The notes below the pieces were generated by a model that ran no database searches, was not told the DNA's origin, and worked only from the letters and a program-made list of their open reading frames with translations. From UBA11524 sp051886675 (GTDB lineage: Bacteria > Bacillota > Clostridia > Christensenellales > Aristaeellaceae), in NCBI GenBank assembly GCA_051886675.1, contig JBJEYH010000282.1, positions 1-12,722 of the forward strand: 12,722 bases of DNA. Reading direction: 5' to 3'. This document shows positions 1-8,139 of the stretch, in pieces. Made by a program: the position numbers and the translations under genes. Position 1 is the first letter of the stretch, and each line of letters opens with the position of its first letter.

Positions 1-1315
1 GTCCGTTCAGCCAGTCATCCACCTGTTCAGAGAAGGATTTGGAATAGTCGTAATAACCTGTCTCCGCCTCCTTCAGCGACAGCCTCGTATCCCCTCCCGT
101 CTCCGCCGTTCCTGCCCCGCTCTCCCTGGCCTCGTTGGCCATGGCCCTCGTCCGTCCGGAGCCGTCCCCGCTCACATCCCTGTCCGAGAACCAGAAGCCC
201 ACCTGCGCCGTCCTGATCGTCGCCTCTTCGAAGGTGTTCCCCTTCGTGTTGCTCCCCAGCCTGCCCCGGTCGAACACGCTGAAGTCCTCGTCCGTGGCAT
301 GGTACACCACCTTCGGGCTTCCGTCCTCGTTCACCACCTGGCTGTCTCCGAACCACCGCCGGAACGCTTCCGTCTCTGTCTGGTCCCGGAGGGAAAATTT
401 CTCCCCGGAAGGGTTGTTTTTTTCTGCGGAGTCGGATATACTGCTATTAAGAGCTGTACCGCGAGTCGCTTTGGGCGTATTGACAGAGGCTTGATCATCT
501 GTCGCCGTGGCAAGGCTCTTATTTTTTTGCGCAGAATACATCGTCTGCACTCTCAAATCCATATGCTTCCCCGACGCATATGTTACCGCCGTCATCTTTC
601 CATCAATCATTTTTGAGAAAACGATGACAGGATTCCCAAAGTAATCGTTCTCGGATCTTTCAATCATATCAGCATCCTGCACTATTTGCATGATCTTCCC
701 AAAGTCGGCAGGTGATATTGCTTTCTGTCCTCTAAGCGCTTCTTTCTCTTGTCCATGATTCTTGATGATTTTGCGGACTTCATCAGAGTGAAGCGTCAGA
801 TTCATACCTTCCGTTTTGATTCCTGTTGCATTGAGAATGACTTCCGCCAGCCTTTCATCCACCTGTCCAAAGTACATCTTGCCCCTGAACGACGGGTCGC
901 TAAGCGAGCGGTCAATAAACGCCCGAAGCTGCTGATCGCTTTCATAGATGTGAATCAGTTTGCTGTTTTTCCAGTTTTCTTTCTGATGTTCCGTGTAGGG
1001 CTTCAGCTGGTACTTGTAGCCTTCATTCCCCTCGGCTGTACTGCCCTCGCTCTCCCTGCCCTCGTTGGCCATGGCCATCAGCCTGTCGAACCTGTCGGCG
1101 ATCTCCCGGATCGTGTCGGCGTCCTGCTGCATCATGGCCTCGATGTCCGGGTTGCCCTTCGCGATGCTGCGGATGGCGTTCCGCATGGTTTTCACGGCGC
1201 GCCTGTGATCACGTCCGGTGGATCCCTTCGCGCACAGGAAGCCTTCCTGCCACCCCTGTCCATCGGCCAGCCCTCCCCGCCTCCGTTCCACGCCCGCTCC
1301 ATGTTGAAATATCAT
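1..1315 (-). CDS. Partial phage-type polyvalent protein with PBECR-like nuclease and ADP-ribosyltransferase-like modules
   Basis: This frame has no stop from 1417 down to position 1, so the C-terminus lies beyond the left edge. I see a helical lead-in (RNAIRSIAKGNPDIEAMM, about 1185-1130). Next comes a module from GYKYQLKPYTEHQ to MYSAQKN (about 1025-525). It includes RAFIDRSLSD, MYFGQV and LHSDEVRKIIKNHG, and resembles the barnase/EndoU/colicin E5-D/RelE-like nuclease domains of phage polyvalent and MuF proteins. A linker follows, then FRRWFGDSQVVNEDGSP, VVYHAT, FSVFD and GFWFSD (about 385-170), the signature of ADP-ribosyltransferases in polyvalent proteins. The ART module stops soon after GFWFSD, shorter than I would expect. 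The last residues (YDYSKSFSEQVDDWLNG) look like the start of a further module. No start codon has a ribosome binding site: ATG at 1315 is the first plausible one, 1186 another. The gene may be 5'-truncated. The family call comes from remembered motifs and was not searched. Confidence 0.6.
   Translation of the reverse strand, partial: MIFQHGAGVERRRGGLADGQGWQEGFLCAKGSTGRDHRRAVKTMRNAIRSIAKGNPDIEAMMQQDADTIREIADRFDRLMAMANEGRESEGSTAEGNEGYKYQLKPYTEHQKENWKNSKLIHIYESDQQLRAFIDRSLSDPSFRGKMYFGQVDERLAEVILNATGIKTEGMNLTLHSDEVRKIIKNHGQEKEALRGQKAISPADFGKIMQIVQDADMIERSENDYFGNPVIVFSKMIDGKMTAVTYASGKHMDLRVQTMYSAQKNKSLATATDDQASVNTPKATRGTALNSSISDSAEKNNPSGEKFSLRDQTETEAFRRWFGDSQVVNEDGSPKVVYHATDEDFSVFDRGRLGSNTKGNTFEEATIRTAQVGFWFSDRDVSGDGSGRTRAMANEARESGAGTAETGGDTRLSLKEAETGYYDYSKSFSEQVDDWLNG
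101..146. repeat. Linker repeat copy A (pairs with 1031-1076)
   Basis: This 46-bp stretch aligns without gaps to 1031-1076 with 38 matches; the inner 26 bp (121-146) differ at one base. On the minus strand both copies are in the same reading frame and encode MANEARESGAGTAE here and MANEGRESEGSTAE in the other copy. The two copies bracket the nuclease-like and ART-like modules. Confidence 0.8.
1031..1076. repeat. Linker repeat copy B (pairs with 101-146)
   Basis: Direct-repeat partner of 101-146, about 930 bp away and in the same frame of the same ORF. It lies just before the nuclease-like module. The DNA between the copies, particularly about 480-1020, is visibly more AT-rich than the copies themselves. 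Confidence 0.8.
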
Positions 1316-1332
1316 TGCACTTATTGTACAAA
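1304..1332 (+). promoter_or_regulatory. Candidate sigma-A promoter for the membrane protein gene
   Basis: TTGAAA at 1304-1309, a 17-bp spacer and TACAAA at 1327-1332 lie about 55 bp upstream of the ATG at 1386. The -35 matches 5 of 6 consensus bases and the -10 matches 4 of 6. It overlaps the uncertain 5' part of the divergent polyvalent-protein fragment. Confidence 0.45.
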
Positions 1333-1385
1333 AACGGGATGGTTTGCTATGCTGTCCGCGTTGCATCTCACGGGAGGTTATTGCT

Positions 1386-2723
1386 ATGACATCATACTTT
1401 TCATCACACGGTGCGCGTTACCCGCAGCGCTGGTGGCTCAGGTCGCTGCTCCGGTACGCAGGCCTCACGCTGGGCCTGACTTTCGTATTCTGCCTGCTGC
1501 TCTATGTCACCGGCCTTGGCGGCGGCCGGATTCAGCAGCACATCAATGACCATGTTCTCCAGTCCGTGGGCCAGTTCAAGGAGGAAGGCGTCTATCTGCG
1601 CCCGTTCAACGATGGCGACTACTCCTATCAGCTGGACAACTTTACCGATATCGCCATCCTGCAGGCCTGCACGCTGTCCAACACCAGCCGGGATCCTCTG
1701 ACCATCTTCAGCAATCCCATGCTGAGCCTGTCCTATCAGGATGATACCTTTGACCCGCACATCCTGAATCTGCAGGAGGCTGCCGTCACCAACGAGAGCA
1801 ACTGGGGCTACACCTACTACTGGATCGGCATCCGGACGATCATCCGGCCGCTGCTGGTGTTCATGAACTACCAGACCATCCGCGGCGTGATCGCGATGGG
1901 CTTTTTCGCGCTGTGGATCATGGCGATCCTCGCCGTTGAGAAAAGCGCGGGTTTGCGCTACGCCATCGCGTTCCTGCTGGCCGTCGCATGCATGAACCTC
2001 CCGGTGGTCGCCTCGGAAATCCAGTTCATCCCCTGCTTTTGCGTGATGTTCATCAGCGTGTCCGTCCTTTCCCTCCTGAAGGACAGGGAGCGTTATGCGC
2101 CGCTGCTGTTCTTTGTCACCGGCGCCTGCACGCAGTTCTTCGACTTCTACACCTACCCGCTGATCACCCTGGGTTTCCCGCTGATTCTGCTCATCACCCT
2201 GACCCGGGGCGAGACTTCCCGCAAGCGTCTTGCGCTGCTGGGCAAATGCCTCCTGGCCTGGTTTGCCGCCTATGGTCTGTTCTGGCTGATCCGCCTGCTG
2301 CTGGTCTGGATCTTCACGGGGGATAACGCTGCCGCCATCGCCTTCGACCGGGTGAAAACCTGGACCGGCAGTCAGGCAAACGAGATGTACGATGCGTTCA
2401 CACCCATGCGTGCCCTGAGCCTGGTCTTTGAGATGCTCTTCCAGAAGCACAACGTCTTCTGCTTCACCCTGCTGGGCATCGCCTATGCCGTCGTGCTGAT
2501 CGTGGCCATCCTGCGCAGGCAGGCCCGTGTGCCGTCCTTCCTCTACCTGGCGGTGGCCGTCATGCCCCTACTGTGGACGCTGGTAGCCTCCCGCGCAACG
2601 GGCAATCACTTCTGGTTCCAGTACCGGCTGCTGGCGGTGCTCGTCTTCGCAATCATGACCTTCCTGGCCGATGCCCTGCAGCCCCGGGACATCCGCTGCC
2701 CATCGCGGGAGCAGCCCGGCTGA
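1386..2723 (+). CDS. Polytopic membrane protein of unknown function (GT-C-like appearance)
   Basis: 445 residues. The start at 1386 is chosen because GGGAGG lies just upstream (cacGGGAGGttattgct-ATG); the 14 extra in-frame codons starting at 1344 have no such site. A positively charged N-terminus (RYPQRWWLRSLLRY) precedes TM1 (about 23-44). Residues about 45-165 form a long, mostly soluble loop, probably extracytoplasmic, with N-x-S/T sites and aromatic residues. About eight or nine more hydrophobic segments follow (roughly 166-184, 189-206, 211-231, 237-250, 258-272, 284-309, 358-376, 385-401, 410-430). One big outer loop followed by many TMs, plus motifs such as FFDFYTYPL (251-259) and NHFWFQYRLLAV near the end, recalls GT-C-type lipid-linked sugar transferases. 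I see no diagnostic catalytic motif, so this is only a suggestion. It is monocistronic and converges on the LRR gene. Confidence 0.8.
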   Translation: MTSYFSSHGARYPQRWWLRSLLRYAGLTLGLTFVFCLLLYVTGLGGGRIQQHINDHVLQSVGQFKEEGVYLRPFNDGDYSYQLDNFTDIAILQACTLSNTSRDPLTIFSNPMLSLSYQDDTFDPHILNLQEAAVTNESNWGYTYYWIGIRTIIRPLLVFMNYQTIRGVIAMGFFALWIMAILAVEKSAGLRYAIAFLLAVACMNLPVVASEIQFIPCFCVMFISVSVLSLLKDRERYAPLLFFVTGACTQFFDFYTYPLITLGFPLILLITLTRGETSRKRLALLGKCLLAWFAAYGLFWLIRLLLVWIFTGDNAAAIAFDRVKTWTGSQANEMYDAFTPMRALSLVFEMLFQKHNVFCFTLLGIAYAVVLIVAILRRQARVPSFLYLAVAVMPLLWTLVASRATGNHFWFQYRLLAVLVFAIMTFLADALQPRDIRCPSREQPG

Positions 2724-2835
2724 TCCTCCGCGACCTATCCCTCGGGCGTGAGTGCGATCCGCGGCTTGTCTGCGGCGGCCTGCCGCGCATGGCGGAGGCT
2801 GCGGATGCATTCCGCCCGGCCGGGGCCTGTCCATC

Positions 2836-2880
2836 AAAAAAAGCCACCATGCCGGATGCTTCCAGCATGGTGGTTTGTTT
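2836..2880. terminator. Bidirectional rho-independent terminator between convergent genes
   Basis: The arms CCACCATGC (2844-2852) and GCATGGTGG (2865-2873) form a perfect 9-bp stem. It extends by three further pairs through AAG/TTT, and GGA/TCC can pair inside the loop. Seven A residues on the left (2836-2842) give a T7 tract for the minus-strand transcript of the LRR gene. TTTGTTT on the right is a weaker tract for the plus-strand gene. Confidence 0.85.
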
Positions 2881-2892
2881 ATGGGATTGTGT

Positions 2893-5800
2893 TTACCGGA
2901 TGAAGCAGGGAATGCCGTGCTGCTCAGCAAAGCCCTGGGCCGTGCTGCCCTCGCCGCACAGGATCATCACGCTGCCGCAGCCCTCGAAGGCGTCCTCCGC
3001 GATGCTGGTGAGCGAGTCAGGCAGGATCACGAGGAGCAGGCTGTCGCAGGCCGCGAAGGCCCGGCTGCCGATGGTCAGCGCGCCCTCAGGCACCTCGATC
3101 TGCTGGGCGTTGATGCCCGTCAGGGCCTCGGCATCCAGCGTCGTGAGCGACGCGGGCAGGCGCACGATGCGGCTGCTGCTGATGGCGACGCTTTCCACCA
3201 GGCATTCGCCGCAGCGCTCGCAGCTCACCTCGATGGTGTGGCCGTCCGCATCGGCGGTGGCGGCGACGGGTTCCCCGGTGATGGCCTCGATGTGCCCAAG
3301 GGCCGGCGTGACGGTGTTCTTCTCAAACACGTCGCCGCAGACCTCGCAGTAGCTGCCGCCGGAGTTGCCATTCTCCGTGCAGGTGGCTTCGCTGGGGGTA
3401 ATGGTCACCACCGTATGCTCCGGATGGTAGAAGCACTCAATGGTGATCGTGGCCGTGACGCCGCTGCCGTCGGCCGCGGTCAGGCGCACATGGGCCGTGC
3501 CGTCGCCCAGATAGGTCATGTGGCCGGTCTCGTCAACCTCCAGCAGCTCGGGCATGTCCACCGCGAAGGTCACGTTGGGGTTGGTGGCGTTCTCCGGCTC
3601 CACCCGCCAGGCCAGCTGCATGGGATTGTCCGCGCTGCGGGTGGGCAGGATCTTCTCCACCGGGATGCCATCCCAGTACAGCACACAGGAGCCCTGCACG
3701 CCGCTGCCGTCGGTGGCGGTGGCGGTCACCAGGGCCGAGCCCGCTTCCTTCCAGGTGACCAGGCCGTTCTCGTCAATGGTGGCCCGCTCCACGGTGCCGG
3801 TAAAGATCGACCAGGTCACCTGCTGGAAGGACGCATCCTCGGGGGTCAGGACGGCGGTCAGCTGCTGGGTGAAGGTGTCGGGATCCAGCTCGCCCGCGGT
3901 AATGCTGATGGCCGTCACCGGGCTGTCAACGCAGTTCACGGTGCATTGCGCCTGGGTGCCGCTGCCGTCCACCGCGCAGCAGCTGATGATCGCCGTGCCG
4001 GTGGATATCCCGATGACCGTGCCATCCTCCGACACATCCGCGATGTTGTAGTCGCTGCTGATCCAGACCACGTCGCCGCCATCGGGGGTGGTTGTGGCGG
4101 TCAGGGTCCGGGTGTCGCCGGGCACCAGGGCGATGGCCTCGTCGCTGAGGGTAATCTTGCTGATCAGGTTGCCGCCGGGCCAGTCGCTGACGTGGGTCTC
4201 GGGATAGGTGATGACGGTGGTGTATTCGTCATAGACGGTGACGTAGCGATAGTAGGTGTTGCCGTTCTCATCGGTGACGAGGACGACCTCCTGCCTGGGC
4301 GTGCCCACGCCCACCTGGGTGGCCTTCTGGGTCATCTGGAACTTGGCGGTGGCCGTATCGGACTCGCCGGAGGCGTCGGTGACCGTCACGTAGACGTAGA
4401 CGGTCTGCACCTTGTTGACGGCCACCGTGCCCGCAGCCGTCAGGGTGACCTCGCCATCCGTCGCGGCGACGTTGGTCTTGACGATATCGCTGGACAGCGC
4501 GGTGGAGCTGACCCGGAAGGTATAGGGCGGCGTGCCGCCTATCGCGCCGTAGGTGATGTTCAGGGTGGTGCCGGAGCGGCTGGTCTTGGCCCGGGCGAAC
4601 ACCTTGGAAGCGGTCAGGTCCGTGACGGTGACGGTGATGGTCGCGTTGATGAAGGGATCCTGCACGCTCTTGACATAAACCCTGGTCGTGCCGGGCTTGC
4701 GGCCCTTGACCAGACCCTGGTCATCCACATAGGCGATGGTCGGATCCGCCGAGGTAAAGGTCAGCGCGCCGCCGTCGACCCTGGTGTAATCCACCGCGGG
4801 GGTGAGGGTGATCGGAATCATGGCGGATTCGCCGTAGATGATGTCGACATCCTCGGCGGACAGGGCGGTGGGCATGTAGCCGATGATGCGGTAGTCGATG
4901 CCGTTGGTCAGGGCGAAGCTCTCGCCCAGGGAGTTCTGCGTCACCTTCAGGATGAGGTTGGGACAGTTGTCAAAGGCAGTGTCGCTGATGGAGGTGAGGG
5001 AATCCGGCAGGGTCACGCTGGTCAGGGCGGTATCGTTGCTGAAAGCGTAGGAGGAGATGGTGGACAGGGAATCCGGCAGGGTGATGGTGGTCAGGGCGGT
5101 ATCGCCGCTGAAGGCCTGATAATAGATGGTGGTCAGGGTGCTGGGCAGGGTGACGTCGGTCAGGGCGGTCGCCTTGGAGAAGGCACATTCGCCAATGGTG
5201 GCGACGCCCTCCGGCAGAACCACCCGGGTCAGCCCCTTGCAGCCGGACAGGAGACCTGGCGGGACGCTGGTCATATAATCGGGCAGCTCGAAGCCGGTCA
5301 GGCCGTCGCAGTTGGCGAAGGCGTATTCGCCCAGCGTTTCAAGCTGGCCGGGCAGCCTGATCTCCTTCAGGGAATCGCAGTTGTAGAAGGAATCGGCGCC
5401 GATGGTCTTCAGCCCCTCGGGGAAGTCGATGCTGCTCAGGCCGGCGCTTCCAAAGGCGCGAAATCCGATGGTCTCCAGCGATTCGGGCAGGCTGATGGCT
5501 CTCAGGCTTTTGCATTCGTAGAACGCGTCCTCGCCAATGTCCGTCAGGCCCTCGGGCAGCTGGACGGAGGCCAGGTTTCTGCAGCTGCTGAACAGGCCCG
5601 TCGGAAGGGACGTTATGCCTGCGGGCAGCGACACCGACGTCAGCGCTGAGCAGTTGGCGAACATATAGTTCGAAAGCGGAATGACATTCTCCGGGAACTG
5701 AACGTCATGCAGGCCATAGCATCCGCTGAATACGCTGCTGCCGATGCTGGTCAGCGTGGAGGGCAGGGTGATGGACATCAGCGTCCGATCGCCCGAGAAG

Positions 5801-7056
5801 GCCTCCTGGCCGATGCTTTCCAGCCCCTCAGGCAGCGCCACCTCCTCCAGGAGGATGCATCCGGCAAAGGCGCTTTTGCCGATGCTGGTCAGCGTGGAGG
5901 GCAGGGTAATCAGGGTGATGTCGTCATTGGCGAAGTTTGCGTCGGCAAAGGCGCTGTCGCCGATGGCGGTCACGGTATAGCCGTCAATGGTTTCGGGGAT
6001 GTTCAGGGTACTGACGGTATCCGAGGAGATGTAGCCGGTGATGCAGCAGGTTTTGGCGGTCTCGTCCAGGACGGTATACTGGAACTGCGGCCGCAGCTTG
6101 TAGGTCAGCGAATTCTCCACGGCAAAGGTATAGGCCGGGGAATCGAGGTAGACGTTCAGCACACAGGTGGAGGGGAAGGAATCGGTGAACATCACGGAGA
6201 CGGACGCCGGAATATCGACGCTCTCCAGCGGGCAGTTGTAGAAGGCCTTGTTCTGGATCCTCCACAGGCCCTCCTCCAGCGTGACGCTGGACAGGGAGGT
6301 GCAGCCGGAAAACGCGCTGCCGTCGATGGTGCCCACACCGGCACGAACGGTCACCTGCTTGAGCGCAGTGCAGTCGGAGAACGCGCCGCCGCTGACCGTC
6401 GTGACGGTGGAGGGAATGGTGACCTCCTCCAGGGCGGTGCACCCCATGAACGCGTATTGCCCGATGATTTTCATGCCTTCGGGCAGAATGAGCTCGGTCA
6501 GCGCCTTGCAGGAGGAGAAGGCGTAGATCTGCATCGTGCTCAGCCTGGCCGACAGGCGAACCGTCGTCAGAGCGGAGCAGGCATTGAAGGCAGCACGGTT
6601 GATGTACAGGATGCTGTCGGGCAGATAGATTTTCTTCAGGGTCGAGTTCCCCTGGAAGGTATTCATTTCGACGACGGAGAGCGCGCTGCCTTCCTCGAAA
6701 TACACCTCTTCCACCGCGCCGTTTTTGATGGCGCCGTAGGGGAACGCCGTGACGGAGGCGGGCACCGTCAGCGAGCGGATCACACCCGCGGGCAGGGCGG
6801 CGGAATCAATCTGCACCACGGAAAAGACCTGCGTGGGATCCTCCGGGTTGGTGATGGCCGAGGGCAGGACGAGGGTATCCGATGTGAAATCCTCGGTGAG
6901 GCCCGTGACCTTGTAGGTCGTGCCCGTACTGCTGACAGGTTCATAGATCACGCCATCCAGGGTAATGGTAGGATTCGCAGCCAGCGCAACCCGGGTGATG
7001 CCCAGCAGGAGCATCGCCATCATACAGCCGGCGAGACAACGTAGGAACCTTTTCAT
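2893..7056 (-). CDS. Secreted BspA-like leucine-rich-repeat protein with bacterial Ig-like domains
   Basis: 1387 residues. The signal peptide is MKRFLRC, a hydrophobic core MMAMLLLGI, then ALA-A (cleavage near residue 26). LRR_5/BspA-type repeats of about 23 residues (pattern LxxIxLPxxLxxIGxxAFxxC) fill about 90-300 and 340-700. Ig-like Big_2-type domains follow (about 730-812, 963-1043, 1046-1126, 1131-1207), with another beta-rich segment at 815-910. At 1226-1285 there is a Cys-rich part with CEVC and CERC pairs and PALGH, as often seen in gut Firmicute surface proteins. A final LRR block (1290-1387) ends in GIPCFIR. There is no LPxTG motif, C-terminal TM, SLH or choline-binding repeat, so it is either released or held by an unseen mechanism. 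GAGAGG upstream supports the start. The family suggests adhesion to host or other surfaces, which is an inference. Confidence 0.93.
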   Translation of the reverse strand: MKRFLRCLAGCMMAMLLLGITRVALAANPTITLDGVIYEPVSSTGTTYKVTGLTEDFTSDTLVLPSAITNPEDPTQVFSVVQIDSAALPAGVIRSLTVPASVTAFPYGAIKNGAVEEVYFEEGSALSVVEMNTFQGNSTLKKIYLPDSILYINRAAFNACSALTTVRLSARLSTMQIYAFSSCKALTELILPEGMKIIGQYAFMGCTALEEVTIPSTVTTVSGGAFSDCTALKQVTVRAGVGTIDGSAFSGCTSLSSVTLEEGLWRIQNKAFYNCPLESVDIPASVSVMFTDSFPSTCVLNVYLDSPAYTFAVENSLTYKLRPQFQYTVLDETAKTCCITGYISSDTVSTLNIPETIDGYTVTAIGDSAFADANFANDDITLITLPSTLTSIGKSAFAGCILLEEVALPEGLESIGQEAFSGDRTLMSITLPSTLTSIGSSVFSGCYGLHDVQFPENVIPLSNYMFANCSALTSVSLPAGITSLPTGLFSSCRNLASVQLPEGLTDIGEDAFYECKSLRAISLPESLETIGFRAFGSAGLSSIDFPEGLKTIGADSFYNCDSLKEIRLPGQLETLGEYAFANCDGLTGFELPDYMTSVPPGLLSGCKGLTRVVLPEGVATIGECAFSKATALTDVTLPSTLTTIYYQAFSGDTALTTITLPDSLSTISSYAFSNDTALTSVTLPDSLTSISDTAFDNCPNLILKVTQNSLGESFALTNGIDYRIIGYMPTALSAEDVDIIYGESAMIPITLTPAVDYTRVDGGALTFTSADPTIAYVDDQGLVKGRKPGTTRVYVKSVQDPFINATITVTVTDLTASKVFARAKTSRSGTTLNITYGAIGGTPPYTFRVSSTALSSDIVKTNVAATDGEVTLTAAGTVAVNKVQTVYVYVTVTDASGESDTATAKFQMTQKATQVGVGTPRQEVVLVTDENGNTYYRYVTVYDEYTTVITYPETHVSDWPGGNLISKITLSDEAIALVPGDTRTLTATTTPDGGDVVWISSDYNIADVSEDGTVIGISTGTAIISCCAVDGSGTQAQCTVNCVDSPVTAISITAGELDPDTFTQQLTAVLTPEDASFQQVTWSIFTGTVERATIDENGLVTWKEAGSALVTATATDGSGVQGSCVLYWDGIPVEKILPTRSADNPMQLAWRVEPENATNPNVTFAVDMPELLEVDETGHMTYLGDGTAHVRLTAADGSGVTATITIECFYHPEHTVVTITPSEATCTENGNSGGSYCEVCGDVFEKNTVTPALGHIEAITGEPVAATADADGHTIEVSCERCGECLVESVAISSSRIVRLPASLTTLDAEALTGINAQQIEVPEGALTIGSRAFAACDSLLLVILPDSLTSIAEDAFEGCGSVMILCGEGSTAQGFAEQHGIPCFIR
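4987..5193 (-). repeat. Three consecutive 69-bp DNA repeats inside the LRR gene
   Basis: Units beginning at 4987, 5056 and 5125 are each 69 bp (23 codons) and remain closely similar at the DNA level, sharing for example aatccggcagggt and ggtcagggcggt. A second pair, 5740-5769 and 5878-5907, is identical over 30 bases and lies exactly two units (138 bp) apart. Confidence 0.85.
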
Positions 7057-7093
7057 AAAGCCTGTACCTCTCGTTCACATAATCGCCATATTC

Positions 7094-7122
7094 ATTATAC
7101 ACGCCTGGCCTGTAGAGAGCAA
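7094..7122 (-). promoter_or_regulatory. Promoter of the LRR protein gene
   Basis: On the minus strand, TTGCTC (7122-7117), a 17-bp spacer and a perfect TATAAT (7099-7094) are followed by a leader of roughly 30 bases to the ATG at 7056, with GAGAGG in front of the start. Confidence 0.75.
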
Positions 7123-7198
7123 TACACAATTGATCCAATGCGCAACTTATCCGCAGACGATTCCGCGGCAGACGGCTGGCTGACCTGCCCCGGACAGG

Positions 7199-7230
7199 CA
7201 AAGGCACCAGCCCTGATCGGGACTGACGCC
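7199..7230 (-). terminator. Terminator-like hairpin downstream of the two-TM protein gene
   Basis: Read on the minus strand, GGCGTCAGTCC (7230-7220) pairs with GGGCTGGTGCC (7213-7203), including G-U pairs, and is followed by TTTG. The T tract is short. Its core (CAGCCC...GGGACTGAC on the plus strand) matches the terminators at 8006 and 8495. Confidence 0.6.
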
Positions 7231-7262
7231 TTGCTGCTGCCGGGATGCCGGGCGGATCGCCA

Positions 7263-7847
7263 TCATCTGCTGTAGCCGCAGATGATCTGCTTGTTCCGGA
7301 GCTTCATGAACAGGAACATCCTGGTCATATCCTCCTGGGAGCACCGCATGGGTAGCTTGCAGAGGATCCGTGTGATCCCCTCCTTGTCCACAATGCGCAG
7401 CTCATGCGTATCCACGCCGCCGTTGGTCTTGTGGACGTATTCATAGACACGGGTGATCTCCTCATAGCGGTACATGATCACGCCGCGTTTGCCCGCAACA
7501 TACCGCTCGCCCATCCGCAGCGAGTCGTTGAGCAGCTGCGCGCCTTCCTCGAAGTCCTTCAGCATCTGCTCGGCGTCCGTGCTTGTCTGCAATGCCTGCA
7601 TGAATTTCTTCCAGCGCTTCAGCTCAAGCACGGTCTGCCGCGAAATCAGCGCGCCCATTCCCACGCAAAGCAGCAGGGCCGCCGAAGCAATCAGCAGGCT
7701 CCTGACGTCAAAGCCTTTCTGCATCATGCCTTCAATGCCCACATGCAGGCACATCAGCCCCGCAAGCACAAAGCCTGCGAAAGGAATCAGGTTCCCCATC
7801 CGGGGCCGCAGGTATTTCTTCATTGCTGACAAACGCCACGTATCCAT
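7263..7847 (-). CDS. Two-TM membrane protein with a C-terminal probable PH-like domain
   Basis: 194 residues. The ATG at 7847 is preferred because AAAGGAG (7866-7860) lies 12 bases upstream; the internal ATG at 7823 (MKKYLRPR) has no such site. A short basic N-terminus precedes two hydrophobic helices (about 19-37 and 48-68). A charged helical stretch follows (WKKFMQALQTSTDAEQMLKDF, about 79-100), then a compact beta-rich domain with MGERYVAGKRGVIMYRYEEI, TRVYEYVHK and HELRIVDKEG. The order 'protein gets made/placed here, potential-forming strand, pair of strands, then a C-terminal helix ending IICGYS' resembles PH-like domain proteins found widely in Clostridia; no specific role is known to me. 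It has its own promoter and terminator. The 3' end is not followed by a same-strand partner, so context gives no functional clue. The existence of the gene is well supported; the fold call is tentative. Confidence 0.82.
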   Translation of the reverse strand: MDTWRLSAMKKYLRPRMGNLIPFAGFVLAGLMCLHVGIEGMMQKGFDVRSLLIASAALLLCVGMGALISRQTVLELKRWKKFMQALQTSTDAEQMLKDFEEGAQLLNDSLRMGERYVAGKRGVIMYRYEEITRVYEYVHKTNGGVDTHELRIVDKEGITRILCKLPMRCSQEDMTRMFLFMKLRNKQIICGYSR

Positions 7848-7900
7848 TTGTATGCAGATCTCCTTTCATCTCTGTCCCTGTCCCCAAAACCTCCAATGGA

Positions 7901-7929
7901 AAAGTAGCATACTTCCGCAGCATTGTCAA
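7901..7929 (-). promoter_or_regulatory. Promoter of the two-TM protein gene
   Basis: On the minus strand, a perfect TTGACA (7929-7924), a 17-bp spacer and TACTTT (7906-7901) preceded by TGC (extended -10) lie about 50 bases upstream of the start at 7847. Confidence 0.7.
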
Positions 7930-8005
7930 ATGATCCGCTGCCATCGGCCTGAATTTTCCTTTTACGGACGCGGGCTGTTCCAGCGGCGTACCGAGGCATG
8001 CACGC

Positions 8006-8034
8006 AAAAAGGCCAGCCCCTTTCGGGACTGACC
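8006..8034 (-). terminator. Rho-independent terminator, duplicated copy
   Basis: Minus strand: GGTCAGTCCC (8034-8025), GAAA tetraloop, GGGGCTGGCC (8020-8011), then TTTTT (8010-8006). All ten pairs form if G-U pairs are allowed. It follows a rubrerythrin tail remnant rather than an intact gene, and is a duplicate of the terminator at 8495-8523. Confidence 0.8.
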
Positions 8035-8096
8035 TTGTGAAACCCCTTGGCATTCCTTGCCGAAGTACCGCTTCAGCAGGCCAGCGAAGCCTTGCA
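8035..8096 (-). pseudogene. Remnant of a rubrerythrin 3' end
   Basis: On the minus strand this matches the last codons of the rubrerythrin at 8541-9083 and the DNA after its stop. GGCCTGCTGAAGCGGTACTTC (FxGLLKRYF) is shared. One base is missing in the AAGGC-TTC stretch relative to AAGGCGTTC, three extra bases (GGC) precede AAG, and TAA has become GAA, so no stop remains at the old position. Nothing upstream of GCAAGGC resembles rubrerythrin. It may be the scar of a lost tandem second copy or of a partial duplication. Confidence 0.75.
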
Positions 8097-8139
8097 GGAT
8101 TGAACACTTTATGATTGCAGATGCTCACTGCTTTTCGCG

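Noticed and set aside
749..1549. 266-codon plus-strand ORF
   Set aside because: Antisense to the polyvalent-protein frame and running into another frame of the membrane protein; no domain or ribosome binding site.
1404..2450. 348-codon minus-strand ORF opposite the membrane protein
   Set aside because: Gln/Asp/His-rich shadow; the plus frame has TM segments, a ribosome binding site and a terminator.
2752..7044. Two long plus-strand ORFs (965 and 445 codons) antisense to the LRR gene
   Set aside because: Gly/His/Asp-rich composition without domains, no ribosome binding sites; they mirror the 23-codon repeat of the real minus-strand gene in GC-rich DNA.
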